From Nocardioides sp. Root1257 (GTDB lineage Bacteria; Actinomycetota; Actinomycetes; Propionibacteriales; Nocardioidaceae), in NCBI RefSeq assembly GCF_001425175.1, contig NZ_LMDV01000004.1, forward strand, positions 1 through 62,782: a stretch of 62,782 nucleotides of DNA. Direction: 5' to 3'. The notes beneath the pieces were generated by a model that ran no database searches, had not been told where the DNA came from, and was given only the letters and a program-made list of their open reading frames with translations. Each line of letters opens with the position of its first letter. Within the stretch, counting starts at the first letter, position 1. A program made the translations under genes and the position numbers. This document shows, piece by piece, positions 19,253 through 28,457 of the stretch.

Positions 19253-19845
19253 GCGCCCGGGACGACATCCTGCGCAGGGTCCGCGCCGCGCTCGACGGCG
19301 TCGAGCCCGGGTACGCCGTGCCGGCCGCGCCCCGCATCGCGCCGCTGGACGACGTCGTCGGCCACTTCGTCGAGCGGGTCGAGGACTACAAGGCCGTCGT
19401 GCAACGCTGCTCGCCCGCGGACCTCGCCGACCGCGTGACGGCGGCCCTGCCCGACGGAGCCCGGGTCGTCGTGCCCGCCGGGCTCTCGGTCGCCGTTCCC
19501 GGTGCCGACGAGGACGCCGGCTTCGGTGCGCACGAGCTCGACGGCTACGACGCCGTCGTCACCGAGGCCCGGGTCGGGATCGCGGAGACCGGGACGATCA
19601 TCCTGGACCACGGGCCTGGTCAAGGGCGTCGAGCGATCTCGCTGGTCCCCGACCTCCACGTCTGCATCGTGCGGGCCGACCAGGTCGTGCCCGACGTTCC
19701 CGACGCACTGCCGCTCCTCGACCCCGCGCGGGCCCACACCTGGATCAGTGGGCCGTCGGCGACGAGCGACATCGAGCTCAACCGCGTGGAGGGGGTCCAC
19801 GGGCCGCGGACGTTGGTCGTCATCGTCGTCGAAGCCGCTCCGTGA
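19249..19845 (+). CDS. lutC: Lactate utilization protein LutC
   Basis: A 198-residue single LUD-domain protein, the third subunit of the LutABC complex. The conserved EARVGIAETGTI and SLVPDLHVCIV segments are visible. It starts inside the lutB stop (ATGA). A small HTH gene follows immediately. No separate regulator of the GntR LutR type is nearby; expression is presumably set by the rha promoter. Confidence 0.92.
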   Translation: MSARDDILRRVRAALDGVEPGYAVPAAPRIAPLDDVVGHFVERVEDYKAVVQRCSPADLADRVTAALPDGARVVVPAGLSVAVPGADEDAGFGAHELDGYDAVVTEARVGIAETGTIILDHGPGQGRRAISLVPDLHVCIVRADQVVPDVPDALPLLDPARAHTWISGPSATSDIELNRVEGVHGPRTLVVIVVEAAP

Positions 19846-19847
19846 CC

Positions 19848-20078
19848 ATGGTCGACTCGGGCCGAACGCCCGCCGCTGCCGGCGGCTGGGACCCCAGCGC
19901 GGACGACGTCCGCATCCTCCAGCTGCTCTCGGAGGGGCACACGACCGACGTGATCGCGCGCCGGGTGGGCCTGTCCGAGCGCACTGTCCGGCGGCGGCTC
20001 CGGACCATCGCGGACGAGATCGGCGTGGACTCGACGATCGAGGCCGTCGTGTACGCCGTGCGGGCCCGCCTGATCTGA
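19848..20078 (+). CDS. Small LuxR-type HTH protein
   Basis: The 76-residue protein is almost entirely a GerE/LuxR-type winged-free helix-turn-helix (ILQLLSEGHTTDVIARRVGL, then SERTVRRRLRTIADEIGV). No receiver or ligand domain is present. ATG 19848 is two bases past the lutC stop; GTG 19842 overlapping that stop as GTGA is equally possible. As last gene of the rha-lut operon it could regulate this locus, the rhamnosidase, or an unlinked target. The family is clear; the role is unknown. Confidence 0.75.
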   Translation: MVDSGRTPAAAGGWDPSADDVRILQLLSEGHTTDVIARRVGLSERTVRRRLRTIADEIGVDSTIEAVVYAVRARLI

Positions 20079-20151
20079 GCGGATCGGCGTCAGCGATTGA
20101 ATCGTTCTCGCCGACCTGAGAACTTCCTGTGACCGGATGCGGTCAGAACCG

Positions 20152-20180
20152 TTGTGACGGCGGTCACGACGACCTACGTT
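20152..20180 (+). promoter_or_regulatory. Probable rhamnosidase promoter with CRP-like site
   Basis: TTGTGA and TACGTT are 17 bp apart, a plausible promoter with a start near 20187. TGTGA-N6-TCAC at 20153-20168 repeats the CRP/GlxR-like site of the rha operon promoter. The LacI-type operator overlaps the expected start. Confidence 0.5.
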
Positions 20181-20184
20181 GCCG

Positions 20185-20200
20185 TTTGCAACGTTTCAAA
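20185..20200. promoter_or_regulatory. LacI-type operator of the rhamnosidase gene
   Basis: TTTGCAACGTTTCAAA is a near-perfect palindrome with a central CG, the hallmark of LacI-family sites. It matches the operator at 7022-7037, placing the secreted rhamnosidase in the same regulon as uptake and catabolism. Confidence 0.77.
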
Positions 20201-20224
20201 TCCCCCCGTCGCAAGGAAGTCCTC

Positions 20225-23200
20225 ATGTCTGCACCTCGAGCTCGCGCTCGTGCACATGGCCGCCTCGTCGCCCCGGTGGTGGCGCTCGGCCTGGGCCTGA
20301 CCCTCGTCGTCCCCGCCTCGCTCGTGACGGCATCGTCCGCCGCCGCCGCCGCCGCCGCCGCCGTCGCCGCGCCGCTGACGGTCACCGGTCTCCAGACCAA
20401 CGGCCGGACCGAGCCGCTCGGCATCCCCGGGGCCGACCCGAGCCTGAGCTGGAGGTCGGAGTCCTCGGCGCGCGGGGTCGTGCAGAGCGCCTACGAGGTG
20501 CGGGTCGCCAGCAGCGAGGGCGAGCTCTCGTCCGCAGACGTCTGGGACTCCGGCAAGGTCGGCTCCGACGACCAGACGGATGTCGTGTACGGCGGTCCCG
20601 ACCTCACCGCCGGCACCCGCTACGTGTGGCAGGTCAAGGTGTGGGACGGGTCCGACGCGGCCTCCGCGTGGAGTGAGCCCGCCACCTTCGAGACCGGGCT
20701 CCTCGACGCGGCCGACTGGGGCGACGCCGACTGGATCGGCAAGTCCGCCAACGGCGAGGTGGACCGGTGGACGAACTACACCGCCGACATCGACTTCGAC
20801 ATCGACAAGCTGGCGCTGGGCGTGTTCGTCCGCGCCAAGGACACCGCCAACGCGTACATGTGGCAGATCTCGACCGCCGACGGCACCGGCGTCCCGAAGT
20901 TCCGTCCCCACAAGCGGGTCAACGGCGTCTACACGCTGCTCGACAACAAGCCGATCACCGGGATCACGTCGGCCCAGCTGCTGGAGGGCACGCACCGCCT
21001 GTCGGTCAAGGTCGACGGCAGCACCATCACGACCCTGCTCGACGGCACCCAGATCGACCAGCGCACCGACGCGACGTTCGCGAAGGGCTTCGTCGGCTTC
21101 CGCCAGGACTTCGCCAACGACGTCAACGAGTCCGCGGACATCAAGGCGGTCAAGGTCACCGCGCTGGGTGACGGCGGAGCGGCAGGCGACGTGCTGCTCG
21201 ACACGGACTTCTCCGACGGCAACCCCTTCAACGGCGGCACCCTCACCGCCCAGGGCCTGCGCGTCGCCGATCGCAAGGACGTGCTGTGGCGCTCCCCGGA
21301 CGCCAACAAGCCGCTGCTCCGCACGGAGTTCACGACCGAGCCCGGCAAGACCATCGAGTCGGCACGCGTCTACGCCTCGGCGCACGGCGTGTACGAGCTC
21401 GAGCTCAACGGCGAGAAGGTCGGTGACCAGTTCCTCGCTCCCGGGAGCACCGACTACCGCAAGCGGATCCAGTCCCAGACCTACGACATCACCGACCAGG
21501 TCCACGAGGGCGACAACGCCCTCGGCGCCGAGCTCGGCGACGGCTGGTGGGCCGGCAAGGTCGGCATGTGGGGCCCCGGCATGTTCGGGTCCTCGCTCGG
21601 CCTGATCGCCCACCTCCGGATCGACTACACCGACGGCACCCACCAGGTCGTGGACAGCGACGGCAGCTGGAAGAGCCACTTCGGCCCGTACGCCGCGGCC
21701 GACAACATCGACGGCGAGACCTACGACGCCAACGCCGAGCAGCCCGGCTGGGACCAGCCGGCGTTCGACGACGCCGCGTGGAACGACGTCACGGTGACGG
21801 GCTCCGACACGAGCACGCTGGTGCCCCAGCCCGACGAGCCGGTCCGCGTGACCGGCGAGCGTCCGGCGCTGTCGCGGGTGCCGTCGCCCGGCGTCGACAA
21901 CGGCTACATCTACGACCTCGGTCAGAACATGGTCGGCGTCGCACGGATGCGCATCTCCGGAGTCGCCGGCCAGACCGTCAAGTTCCGGTACGCCGAGGAG
22001 CTCCGCGCGAACGGCGCGTTCTACGTCGGCAACCTGCGGGCCGCGAAGGTGACGGACTACTACACGTTCAAGACGACCGGCACGGTCGAGTACACCCCGA
22101 AGTTCACGCAGCACGGCTTCCGCTACATCGAGATCTCCGGCGCGGCGACCCCGCCCGAGATCGGCGACGTCACCGGTGTCGTCTGGGGCTCGGACCTCAA
22201 GGCGACCGGCACCCTGCAGACCTCGGACGCGATGCTGAACCAGCTGGTCAGCAACATCTCGTGGGGCCAGCGCGGCAACTTCCTGTCGATCCCGACCGAC
22301 ACCCCTGCCCGTGACGAGCGGCTCGGCTGGACGGGCGACATCAACGTCTTCGCCCCGACCGCGAGCTACCTGCGCGACACCCGCGCGTTCCTCTCCAAGT
22401 GGACCGCGGACCTGCGCGACTCGGCGTACGGCAACGGCAACCTGCCGGGCATCGCGCCGTCGGTGCCGACGATCGACCTGGGCAGCGGCCTGGGCTGGTC
22501 GGACTCGCAGATCACCGTCCCGTACGCCTCGTTCCACGCCCAGGGCGACACCGCGATCGTGCGCCAGAACTACGCGGCCATGCAGAAGTTCTTCACCTTC
22601 GTGCAGAACGGCGCGGGCGCCGACCTGATCGACTCGGCGCGCGGCAACTGGAACGACTGGCTCAACCTCGACGACAACACCGGGGTCGACGTGCTCGGCA
22701 CCGCCTACTACGCCGAGGACGCGCGGATGCTCTCCGAGATGGCTGCGGCCATCGGCGAGGACGACGATGCGGCCGAGTACGCCGCATTGTCCGAGCAGAT
22801 CCGCGACGCCTTCACCGACAAGCTGATCTCCGACGACGGCACGGTCGACGGCAACAGCCAGACGGCGTACGCCATGGCCCTCGGGATGGACCTGGTCACC
22901 GACCCGGCGCTGCGCGAGAAGGTCGGCCAGAGGTTCGTCGCCAAGCTCAAGACCAGCGACTTCCACCTGACGACCGGCTTCCTCGGCACCCCGTGGCTGC
23001 TGCCGGCCCTGACGAGCATCGACCGCACCGACCTCGCCTACACGATGATCCTCAAGAAGGACTACCCGTCGTGGGGCTACGAGATCCAGCACGGCGCGAC
23101 CACGATGTGGGAGCGCTGGAACTCGATCGGTCCGGACGGCAGCTTCGGCGACGAGACCATGAACTCCTTCAACCACTACGCGTACGGCGCGGTGGGCGAC

Positions 23201-26047
23201 TGGATGTACCAGAACATCGGGGCCATCAAGGCCCTCGAGCCCGGCTACCAGAAGATCCAGGTCAAGCCGGCGGTCGGCGGCGGCCTCACCCACGGGTCCG
23301 GCCACTACGACTCCGTGTACGGCGAGATCGCCACCGACTGGAAGACCGAGGGTGACGACCTCACCCTCTCGGTCGACGTGCCGGTGAACACCACGGCCGA
23401 CGTGGTGCTCCCCGCCGCCAACCAGTACGCCGTCAGCGAGGGCGGGCACCTGCTCTCCGACGTCGACGGGGTCACCGACGTGGCCGCGGCCGACGACCTG
23501 GTGACCGTCACGGTCGGCTCGGGCCACTACGAGTTCGCGGTCACGGCCGCCAACGCCCGCCTCGGCTCGATCATCGAGTCCGTCGATGCCGTGAAGGCGC
23601 ACGTCGACGACCTCGCCGGCAGTGCGGACCTGGAGTCCGCCGACGCCGAGCACCTCGACGGCGGGCTCGCCGACGTCCGCGACGACGTCTCGGCCGCGCT
23701 GCTCGCCGGGCTCGCCGAGGAGTCGACGACCCCCGACCTGCAGAGCGCCCTGGCCGGCGTGCAGGCCCTGCGCGGCTGGCTCGGGACCTCGGGTGCCGAG
23801 CAGTCGGTCCGTGCGGACCTCGACGGCCGCCTCGGCCAGGTCGAGGCGCAGCTGGTGCGGGCGCTCACGGTGAGCCTCGGCATCCAGGTCGCGCTGCCGC
23901 CGGTCTCCGGCTCGGCCCTGCCGGGCACGACCGTGTCCGGGACCATCGACCTCACCAACAGCGCGACGGGGCCGGTCACCGGGCTCGCCGCCGAGGTCTC
24001 CGTCGACGGCTGGGGGACGGCGAGCGCCTCGCTCGGCGCCCTCGCGGTCGGGGCGAGCGCCCAGCTCCCGGTCACCTTCGAGGTGCCGAAGCACGAGGCT
24101 CCGGGCGGCTTCGACGCCGACCTGACCCTCACCTTCACCGTGGGCGGGCAGCAGCTGACGCTCACGGACACCACGGCCGACTGGGCCACGGTCACGTCGG
24201 GCCTGACGATCGGGACGGCCACCGCCACGATGGACGGTGCCGACCCGGTGGAGCACGCCACCCTGGCCGTGCCGGTCACCAACGACGGCAACGCGGACGT
24301 CACCGCCCACGTCGCCGTGACCCTGCCGGCGGGATGGAAGAGCGTCCCGTCCGACCGGGTGACCATCCCGGCCGGCGGCACCGTCACGGCCGAGGTGCCG
24401 GTCGTGGTCCCGCTGGACTTCGTGTCCGGTCCGGTGGCGACGACGATCGACGTACGACGGGCCGGGGTCAGCCTGGTCTCCGTCGACGCCAGCCCCGCGT
24501 TCGACCTGGCGACCCCGCCGACCGTGGACGCGGTCGACCACGTCGACTTCGGCAACACCGCCTCGGAGAACGCGCACGGCCTGCAGGCGTCCGCCAGCAG
24601 CGGCACCAACACCGAGGCGGGCCTCACCCGGCGCTACGCCAACTCGGCCAACCCCGGGGCCTGGTACTCCGCGACGGTCGACGTGACGCCGAACAAGCCG
24701 TTCATCCTGCGTGGCGTCGAGACCTTCGACGGCGCGCGCACCAAGAAGTACCACGTGTACGTCGACGACGTGCTGGTGAAGACCCAGCTGGTGCCACGCG
24801 CCGAGACGGGCGCCGGCACGAAGGTCTACGACCTGCTGGTCGACGACCCGGCCGTGCTGGCCAACGACGGCAACGTGCGGGTCAAGTTCGAGTACCCCAC
24901 GGACGCCAGCGGGTTCTTCGACCCCTCGATCGCGGACCTGTGGGTCCTCGAGGTCGGGGCCGACACCCAGGCTCCGGACGTGTCCGCGACGACCACCTCC
25001 GGCACCGTCGGCGACGCCGGCTGGTTCCGGGGCGACGCCACCGTGGCGGTCACGGCCGCCGACAACCGGGACGACGCTCCGGCGGTCGAGACCGGCGACG
25101 GTGCGTCCTGGCAGTCGTACGTCGGGCCCCTGACGGTGTCCGGTGACGGCAAGCACGAGGTGTCCTACCGGTCCTCGGACCAGGCCGGCAACGCCTCGGG
25201 GACCCGGACCCTGCCGGTGTGGATCGACCAGACCGCACCGCAGACGACGCTGGCCGCCACCCGTGGCGCCGGCGTCGAGGGTGCGGACTCGGCCACGCTG
25301 TCCTTCGCCGCGACCGACGCCCTCAGCGGGGTGGCGCAGACCGTCTACCGCGTCGACGGTGGCGCCTGGGCGACGCTGGGTGCCGGGCCGGTCACGGTGC
25401 AGGGCTTCGGCGAGCACCTGGTCGACTTCGCCTCCACGGACGTGGCCGGCAACCCGGAGGTGGTCCGTCACCAGACGGTCGACCTCGCGGACGTCGACGC
25501 GATCGCGGCCCTGGTCGCACCGCAGGTCACCGGTGTCGCGAGGTACGGCGCGCGGCTGACCGCCACGACCGGCTCCTGGAACACCAAGGGCCTGAGCTAC
25601 GGCTTCCAGTGGCTGCGCGATGGTGTCGCGGTGTCCGGCGCGACCTCGTCGTCGTACCTGCTGGGTGCGGGTGACGTCGGCAAGCGGATCTCGGTGCGGG
25701 TCACGGCGACCAAGGCCGGCAAGGCGCCCGGGACCTCGGACTCGACCGCCACGGCCAAGGTCGCGAAGGCGACCTCGGCCACCAAGGTCTCGGTGAGCCC
25801 GACCAAGGTCAAGAAGGGCAAGCCGGTGCTGGTCAAGGTCACGGTGGCGTCGTCGCCCACCGCGACCGGCAGGGTCACGGTCCGCGTCGACGGCAAGGCG
25901 GTCAGGACCCTGTCCCTCAAGGCCGGCAAGGCCTCGGTGAAGGTCGTCGTGAAGAAGGCGGGCAAGCACAAGGTGACGGCCGTGTACGCCGGATCCGCGG
26001 CGGTCGCCGGCTCCACCTCGGCGGCCAGCACGTTCAAGGTCGGCTGA
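20225..26047 (+). CDS. Secreted GH78 alpha-L-rhamnosidase, multidomain
   Basis: This 1,940-residue enzyme releases terminal alpha-L-rhamnose outside the cell. A signal peptide with an alanine run covers about 1-50. A fibronectin-like domain follows, then a concanavalin-like insert (about 185-330), the rhamnosidase beta domains, and an (alpha/alpha)6 barrel. Catalytic-motif residues are Asp692, Glu698 and Asp705 in DTPARDERLGWTGD and Glu963 in TTMWERW. Beyond about 1,110 come a helical linker, two NEW3-like domains, a discoidin-like region and Ig-like repeats ending in a lysine-rich domain that may hold it at the cell wall. Typical GH78 enzymes have about 900-1,100 residues, so the tail is unusually long. 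GGAAG precedes the ATG. Confidence 0.95.
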   Translation: MSAPRARARAHGRLVAPVVALGLGLTLVVPASLVTASSAAAAAAAAVAAPLTVTGLQTNGRTEPLGIPGADPSLSWRSESSARGVVQSAYEVRVASSEGELSSADVWDSGKVGSDDQTDVVYGGPDLTAGTRYVWQVKVWDGSDAASAWSEPATFETGLLDAADWGDADWIGKSANGEVDRWTNYTADIDFDIDKLALGVFVRAKDTANAYMWQISTADGTGVPKFRPHKRVNGVYTLLDNKPITGITSAQLLEGTHRLSVKVDGSTITTLLDGTQIDQRTDATFAKGFVGFRQDFANDVNESADIKAVKVTALGDGGAAGDVLLDTDFSDGNPFNGGTLTAQGLRVADRKDVLWRSPDANKPLLRTEFTTEPGKTIESARVYASAHGVYELELNGEKVGDQFLAPGSTDYRKRIQSQTYDITDQVHEGDNALGAELGDGWWAGKVGMWGPGMFGSSLGLIAHLRIDYTDGTHQVVDSDGSWKSHFGPYAAADNIDGETYDANAEQPGWDQPAFDDAAWNDVTVTGSDTSTLVPQPDEPVRVTGERPALSRVPSPGVDNGYIYDLGQNMVGVARMRISGVAGQTVKFRYAEELRANGAFYVGNLRAAKVTDYYTFKTTGTVEYTPKFTQHGFRYIEISGAATPPEIGDVTGVVWGSDLKATGTLQTSDAMLNQLVSNISWGQRGNFLSIPTDTPARDERLGWTGDINVFAPTASYLRDTRAFLSKWTADLRDSAYGNGNLPGIAPSVPTIDLGSGLGWSDSQITVPYASFHAQGDTAIVRQNYAAMQKFFTFVQNGAGADLIDSARGNWNDWLNLDDNTGVDVLGTAYYAEDARMLSEMAAAIGEDDDAAEYAALSEQIRDAFTDKLISDDGTVDGNSQTAYAMALGMDLVTDPALREKVGQRFVAKLKTSDFHLTTGFLGTPWLLPALTSIDRTDLAYTMILKKDYPSWGYEIQHGATTMWERWNSIGPDGSFGDETMNSFNHYAYGAVGDWMYQNIGAIKALEPGYQKIQVKPAVGGGLTHGSGHYDSVYGEIATDWKTEGDDLTLSVDVPVNTTADVVLPAANQYAVSEGGHLLSDVDGVTDVAAADDLVTVTVGSGHYEFAVTAANARLGSIIESVDAVKAHVDDLAGSADLESADAEHLDGGLADVRDDVSAALLAGLAEESTTPDLQSALAGVQALRGWLGTSGAEQSVRADLDGRLGQVEAQLVRALTVSLGIQVALPPVSGSALPGTTVSGTIDLTNSATGPVTGLAAEVSVDGWGTASASLGALAVGASAQLPVTFEVPKHEAPGGFDADLTLTFTVGGQQLTLTDTTADWATVTSGLTIGTATATMDGADPVEHATLAVPVTNDGNADVTAHVAVTLPAGWKSVPSDRVTIPAGGTVTAEVPVVVPLDFVSGPVATTIDVRRAGVSLVSVDASPAFDLATPPTVDAVDHVDFGNTASENAHGLQASASSGTNTEAGLTRRYANSANPGAWYSATVDVTPNKPFILRGVETFDGARTKKYHVYVDDVLVKTQLVPRAETGAGTKVYDLLVDDPAVLANDGNVRVKFEYPTDASGFFDPSIADLWVLEVGADTQAPDVSATTTSGTVGDAGWFRGDATVAVTAADNRDDAPAVETGDGASWQSYVGPLTVSGDGKHEVSYRSSDQAGNASGTRTLPVWIDQTAPQTTLAATRGAGVEGADSATLSFAATDALSGVAQTVYRVDGGAWATLGAGPVTVQGFGEHLVDFASTDVAGNPEVVRHQTVDLADVDAIAALVAPQVTGVARYGARLTATTGSWNTKGLSYGFQWLRDGVAVSGATSSSYLLGAGDVGKRISVRVTATKAGKAPGTSDSTATAKVAKATSATKVSVSPTKVKKGKPVLVKVTVASSPTATGRVTVRVDGKAVRTLSLKAGKASVKVVVKKAGKHKVTAVYAGSAAVAGSTSAASTFKVG

Positions 26048-26055
26048 CCTGAGCA

Positions 26056-26092
26056 GGCCCGGAGATGTAACGCGGCGTTACATCTCCGGGCC
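26056..26092. terminator. 18-bp-arm palindrome after rhamnosidase
   Basis: GGCCCGGAGATGTAACGC and its exact complement flank one G. It starts nine bases past the rhamnosidase stop and ends ten bases before the next frame. There is no T-run. It probably ends rhamnosidase transcription; the core TGTAACGC recurs in the palindrome at 29044-29115. Confidence 0.75.
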
Positions 26093-26101
26093 CGGCTCGT
26101 T

Positions 26102-27970
26102 GTGCTCGGTGTGAAACCGTCCCTGGCCGCCCTGCTCGCCCCGCTCCTCGCCGCGTCCGCGCTGGTCCTGCCCACCGCGCCCGCGACCGCTGCCGCACCG
26201 GTGGCCGACCGGGCCGCGTGGCAGCCACGGGCGGCGACGTACCCCGGCACGGTCACCCGGACCGACCTGGCGATCCCGATGTCCGACGGCACCGTGCTCC
26301 GCGGCGACCTGGTGCTCCCGGCGAAGGCCGACGGCACCGCGGTCGACAAGCGCCTCCCGGTGATCGTCACGATCACGGCGTACAACAAGTCGTCGGGCAG
26401 CGTCAGCGGCGGCCTCACCGGCTCGGCCCCCGACTACCTGGTGGAGCGCGGCTACGCCCACCTCACCGTCGACGCCCGCGGCACCGGCAGCTCCGAGGGG
26501 CAGTGGGGCGCGTTCAGCCGGCGCGAGGACAAGGACGCCGGCGAGATCGTCGAGTGGGCCCACTCGCGCAAGCGCCCGTGGAGCGACGGGCGGATCGGCA
26601 TGAACGGCCCGTCGTACCTCGGGATGAGCCAGATCTTCGCTGCCGGCGCCCGGCCCGCGGGGCTCAAGGCGATCTTCCCGCAGGTGCCGGCCGCGGATGT
26701 CTACCGTGACGTCGTCGCGTCCGGCGGCCAGGTCGACGTGGGGTTCATCCCGCTGTGGCTCGGCCTCGTCACCGGCACCGGTGTCATCCCGCCCGCCGTC
26801 ACGGCCACCGACCCCGAGTCCGGGTTCGGCGCCCTCATCGACCACCTGTCCGCCGTCGGCACCTTCACGCTGCCGCTGCTGCTCGACGCGGTGGCCGGTG
26901 GCGACTCGGCGTACGACGGGAAGTTCTACCGCGACCGCTCCCCGGGCCGCGTCATCAACCGGGTCACCGTGCCGACCTTCCTGGTCGGCGGTGAGTTCGA
27001 CATCTTCCAGCGCGGCACGCCGCTGCTCTTCGAGAACCTCCAGCGCCGGGGCGTCCCGACCAAGATGATCATCGGCCCGTGGGACCACCTCGAGGGCTCG
27101 TCGGCCGCGGACATCGACCGGGCCGGCTACGGGACGCTCGACGAGCTGCAGCTGCGGTGGTTCGACCGCTACGTGCGGGGTGTGAAGGACGCGTCCCTCG
27201 ACACCGACATCCCGCCGATCACCTACTACGAGCAGGGCAGCGGCCACTGGACGAAGGCCCAGCACTGGATGGGCAAGCAGCACGCCGAGAGCTTCCGGCT
27301 CACCGGCTCCGCGGCGGCGGGTGGGGGCATCGGCAGGCTGACCCAGGGTCGGGTCGTCGCGGGCAAGGCCTACGTCCCGCCGGTCCCGGTCTCCGGGCTG
27401 TGCACACGCTCGACCAACCAGTGGACGGCGGGGCTGCCGGAGGCGGCCCTCGCCGACCTGCCCTGCTGGTCCGACAACGCGCCCAACGACAAGACCGGTG
27501 TGGTCTTCCAGACGGACCCGCTGACGAAGGCGCTGCGGCTGCGCGGTCCGATCAACGCGCGGCTCTACACGTCCAGCCTCAGCGGCGACGGGATGCTCTC
27601 GGTCTCGGTGTCGGACGTCGCACCCAACGGCAAGGTCACCCGGTTGACCGGCGGCTGGCAGGTCGTCTCGCAGCGCGCGCTGGACCGCTCGCGCACGCGC
27701 TTCCTCGACGGCCAGGTGCTCCAGCCCTTCCACCCCTTCACCCAGGCGTCCAAGAAGCCGCTGGCCAACGGCCAGGTCGCCCCGGTCGACGTGGAGGTCT
27801 TCCCGACCGCCGCGAAGATCGCGAAAGGTCACCGGCTGCGGATCGCGATCCAGTCCTTCGACGTGCCGCACCTGCTGCCGTCGGTGCCCGACCTGCCGAG
27901 CACGCTGACCGGGCTGACGATCCACAACTCGGCGACCTACCCGTCGGTGCTCACGATCCCCGGTCTGTGA
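26102..27970 (+). CDS. Secreted CocE/NonD-type X-Pro hydrolase
   Basis: This 622-residue protein has a signal peptide ending near ATAAAP, an alpha/beta-hydrolase core and a C-terminal jelly-roll domain as in cocaine esterase and X-prolyl dipeptidyl peptidases. The nucleophile is the Ser of GPSYLGMS; the likely acid and histidine lie in GGEFDIFQ and GPWDHLEG. Start is uncertain: GTG 26102 or GTG 26111, neither with a clear ribosome site and both just after a large hairpin. The 3' end overlaps the convergent MarR gene by 20 bases. Esterase, amidase or peptidase activity cannot be told apart. Confidence 0.88.
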   Translation: MLGVKPSLAALLAPLLAASALVLPTAPATAAAPVADRAAWQPRAATYPGTVTRTDLAIPMSDGTVLRGDLVLPAKADGTAVDKRLPVIVTITAYNKSSGSVSGGLTGSAPDYLVERGYAHLTVDARGTGSSEGQWGAFSRREDKDAGEIVEWAHSRKRPWSDGRIGMNGPSYLGMSQIFAAGARPAGLKAIFPQVPAADVYRDVVASGGQVDVGFIPLWLGLVTGTGVIPPAVTATDPESGFGALIDHLSAVGTFTLPLLLDAVAGGDSAYDGKFYRDRSPGRVINRVTVPTFLVGGEFDIFQRGTPLLFENLQRRGVPTKMIIGPWDHLEGSSAADIDRAGYGTLDELQLRWFDRYVRGVKDASLDTDIPPITYYEQGSGHWTKAQHWMGKQHAESFRLTGSAAAGGGIGRLTQGRVVAGKAYVPPVPVSGLCTRSTNQWTAGLPEAALADLPCWSDNAPNDKTGVVFQTDPLTKALRLRGPINARLYTSSLSGDGMLSVSVSDVAPNGKVTRLTGGWQVVSQRALDRSRTRFLDGQVLQPFHPFTQASKKPLANGQVAPVDVEVFPTAAKIAKGHRLRIAIQSFDVPHLLPSVPDLPSTLTGLTIHNSATYPSVLTIPGL

Positions 27971-28382
27971 GCCGGGTCAGGAGGGCGAGCAGGCGCTGAC
28001 GGTCGCGGGCGGGCAGCGCCTGCACGAGGTGCCGGCGTACGGCGTCCGCGTGCACGGGGCGGGCCCGCACCGCCGCTGCGCGCCCCATCGTGGTCAGCCG
28101 GACCTCGACGCCGCCGGGCACGTCGGTGCGGTTGACGAGTCCACGCTCCGCCATCCGCCGGAGGTGATGCGACAACCTGCTGCGGTGCCAGCCCGTCGCG
28201 GCCGCGAGGTCGCTCTGCCGCAGCCGCGTGCCCTCCGCATCCTGTAGACGTGTCAACACGGTGACGTCCGGCTCCGAGAGCCCGGTCGCTGCGGCGACGT
28301 CGGCGCTCACCTGCGACAACGCCTCGGCCGCGGCGACCCACGCCGCCCAGAGCGCGGCCTCGTCGTCGGTCAGCGGCTCCAC
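27951..28382 (-). CDS. MarR-family regulator
   Basis: A 143-residue winged-helix regulator with recognition region LRQSDLAAATGWHRSRLSHHL and wing DVPGGVEVRLT. GTG 28382 is the start, with GGGTGGG upstream. It is divergent from the DinB-family gene at 28458 across 75 bp containing a perfect inverted repeat, so it likely represses itself and that gene. Its last 20 bases overlap the end of the convergent hydrolase gene. Confidence 0.88.
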   Translation of the reverse strand: MEPLTDDEAALWAAWVAAAEALSQVSADVAAATGLSEPDVTVLTRLQDAEGTRLRQSDLAAATGWHRSRLSHHLRRMAERGLVNRTDVPGGVEVRLTTMGRAAAVRARPVHADAVRRHLVQALPARDRQRLLALLTRLTDRGS

Positions 28383-28400
28383 GGGCCCACCCTACGGGTG

Positions 28401-28420
28401 GACGTTGTCGTGTCAACGTC
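28401..28420. promoter_or_regulatory. Probable MarR operator
   Basis: GACGTTG-N6-CAACGTC, with perfect 7-bp arms, sits in the gap between the divergent MarR and DinB-family genes, 18 bp from the MarR start. Spacing and length fit MarR-family sites. Binder inferred from position. Confidence 0.6.
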
Positions 28421-28457
28421 GCGATGAGTTCGCCGTCGTACGCCGGTCTGCCCCCGC

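Noticed and set aside
20340..20370. GCC-rich run at the rhamnosidase start as a DNA repeat
   Set aside because: It encodes the alanine-rich end of the signal peptide, common in secreted actinobacterial proteins.
20174..25969. A 1,931-codon open frame antisense to the rhamnosidase, and similar giants such as 13360-16986
   Set aside because: They mirror codon bias of high-GC genes, have Arg/Val/Asp-rich random composition, no family motifs, and cover strongly recognised genes on the other strand.
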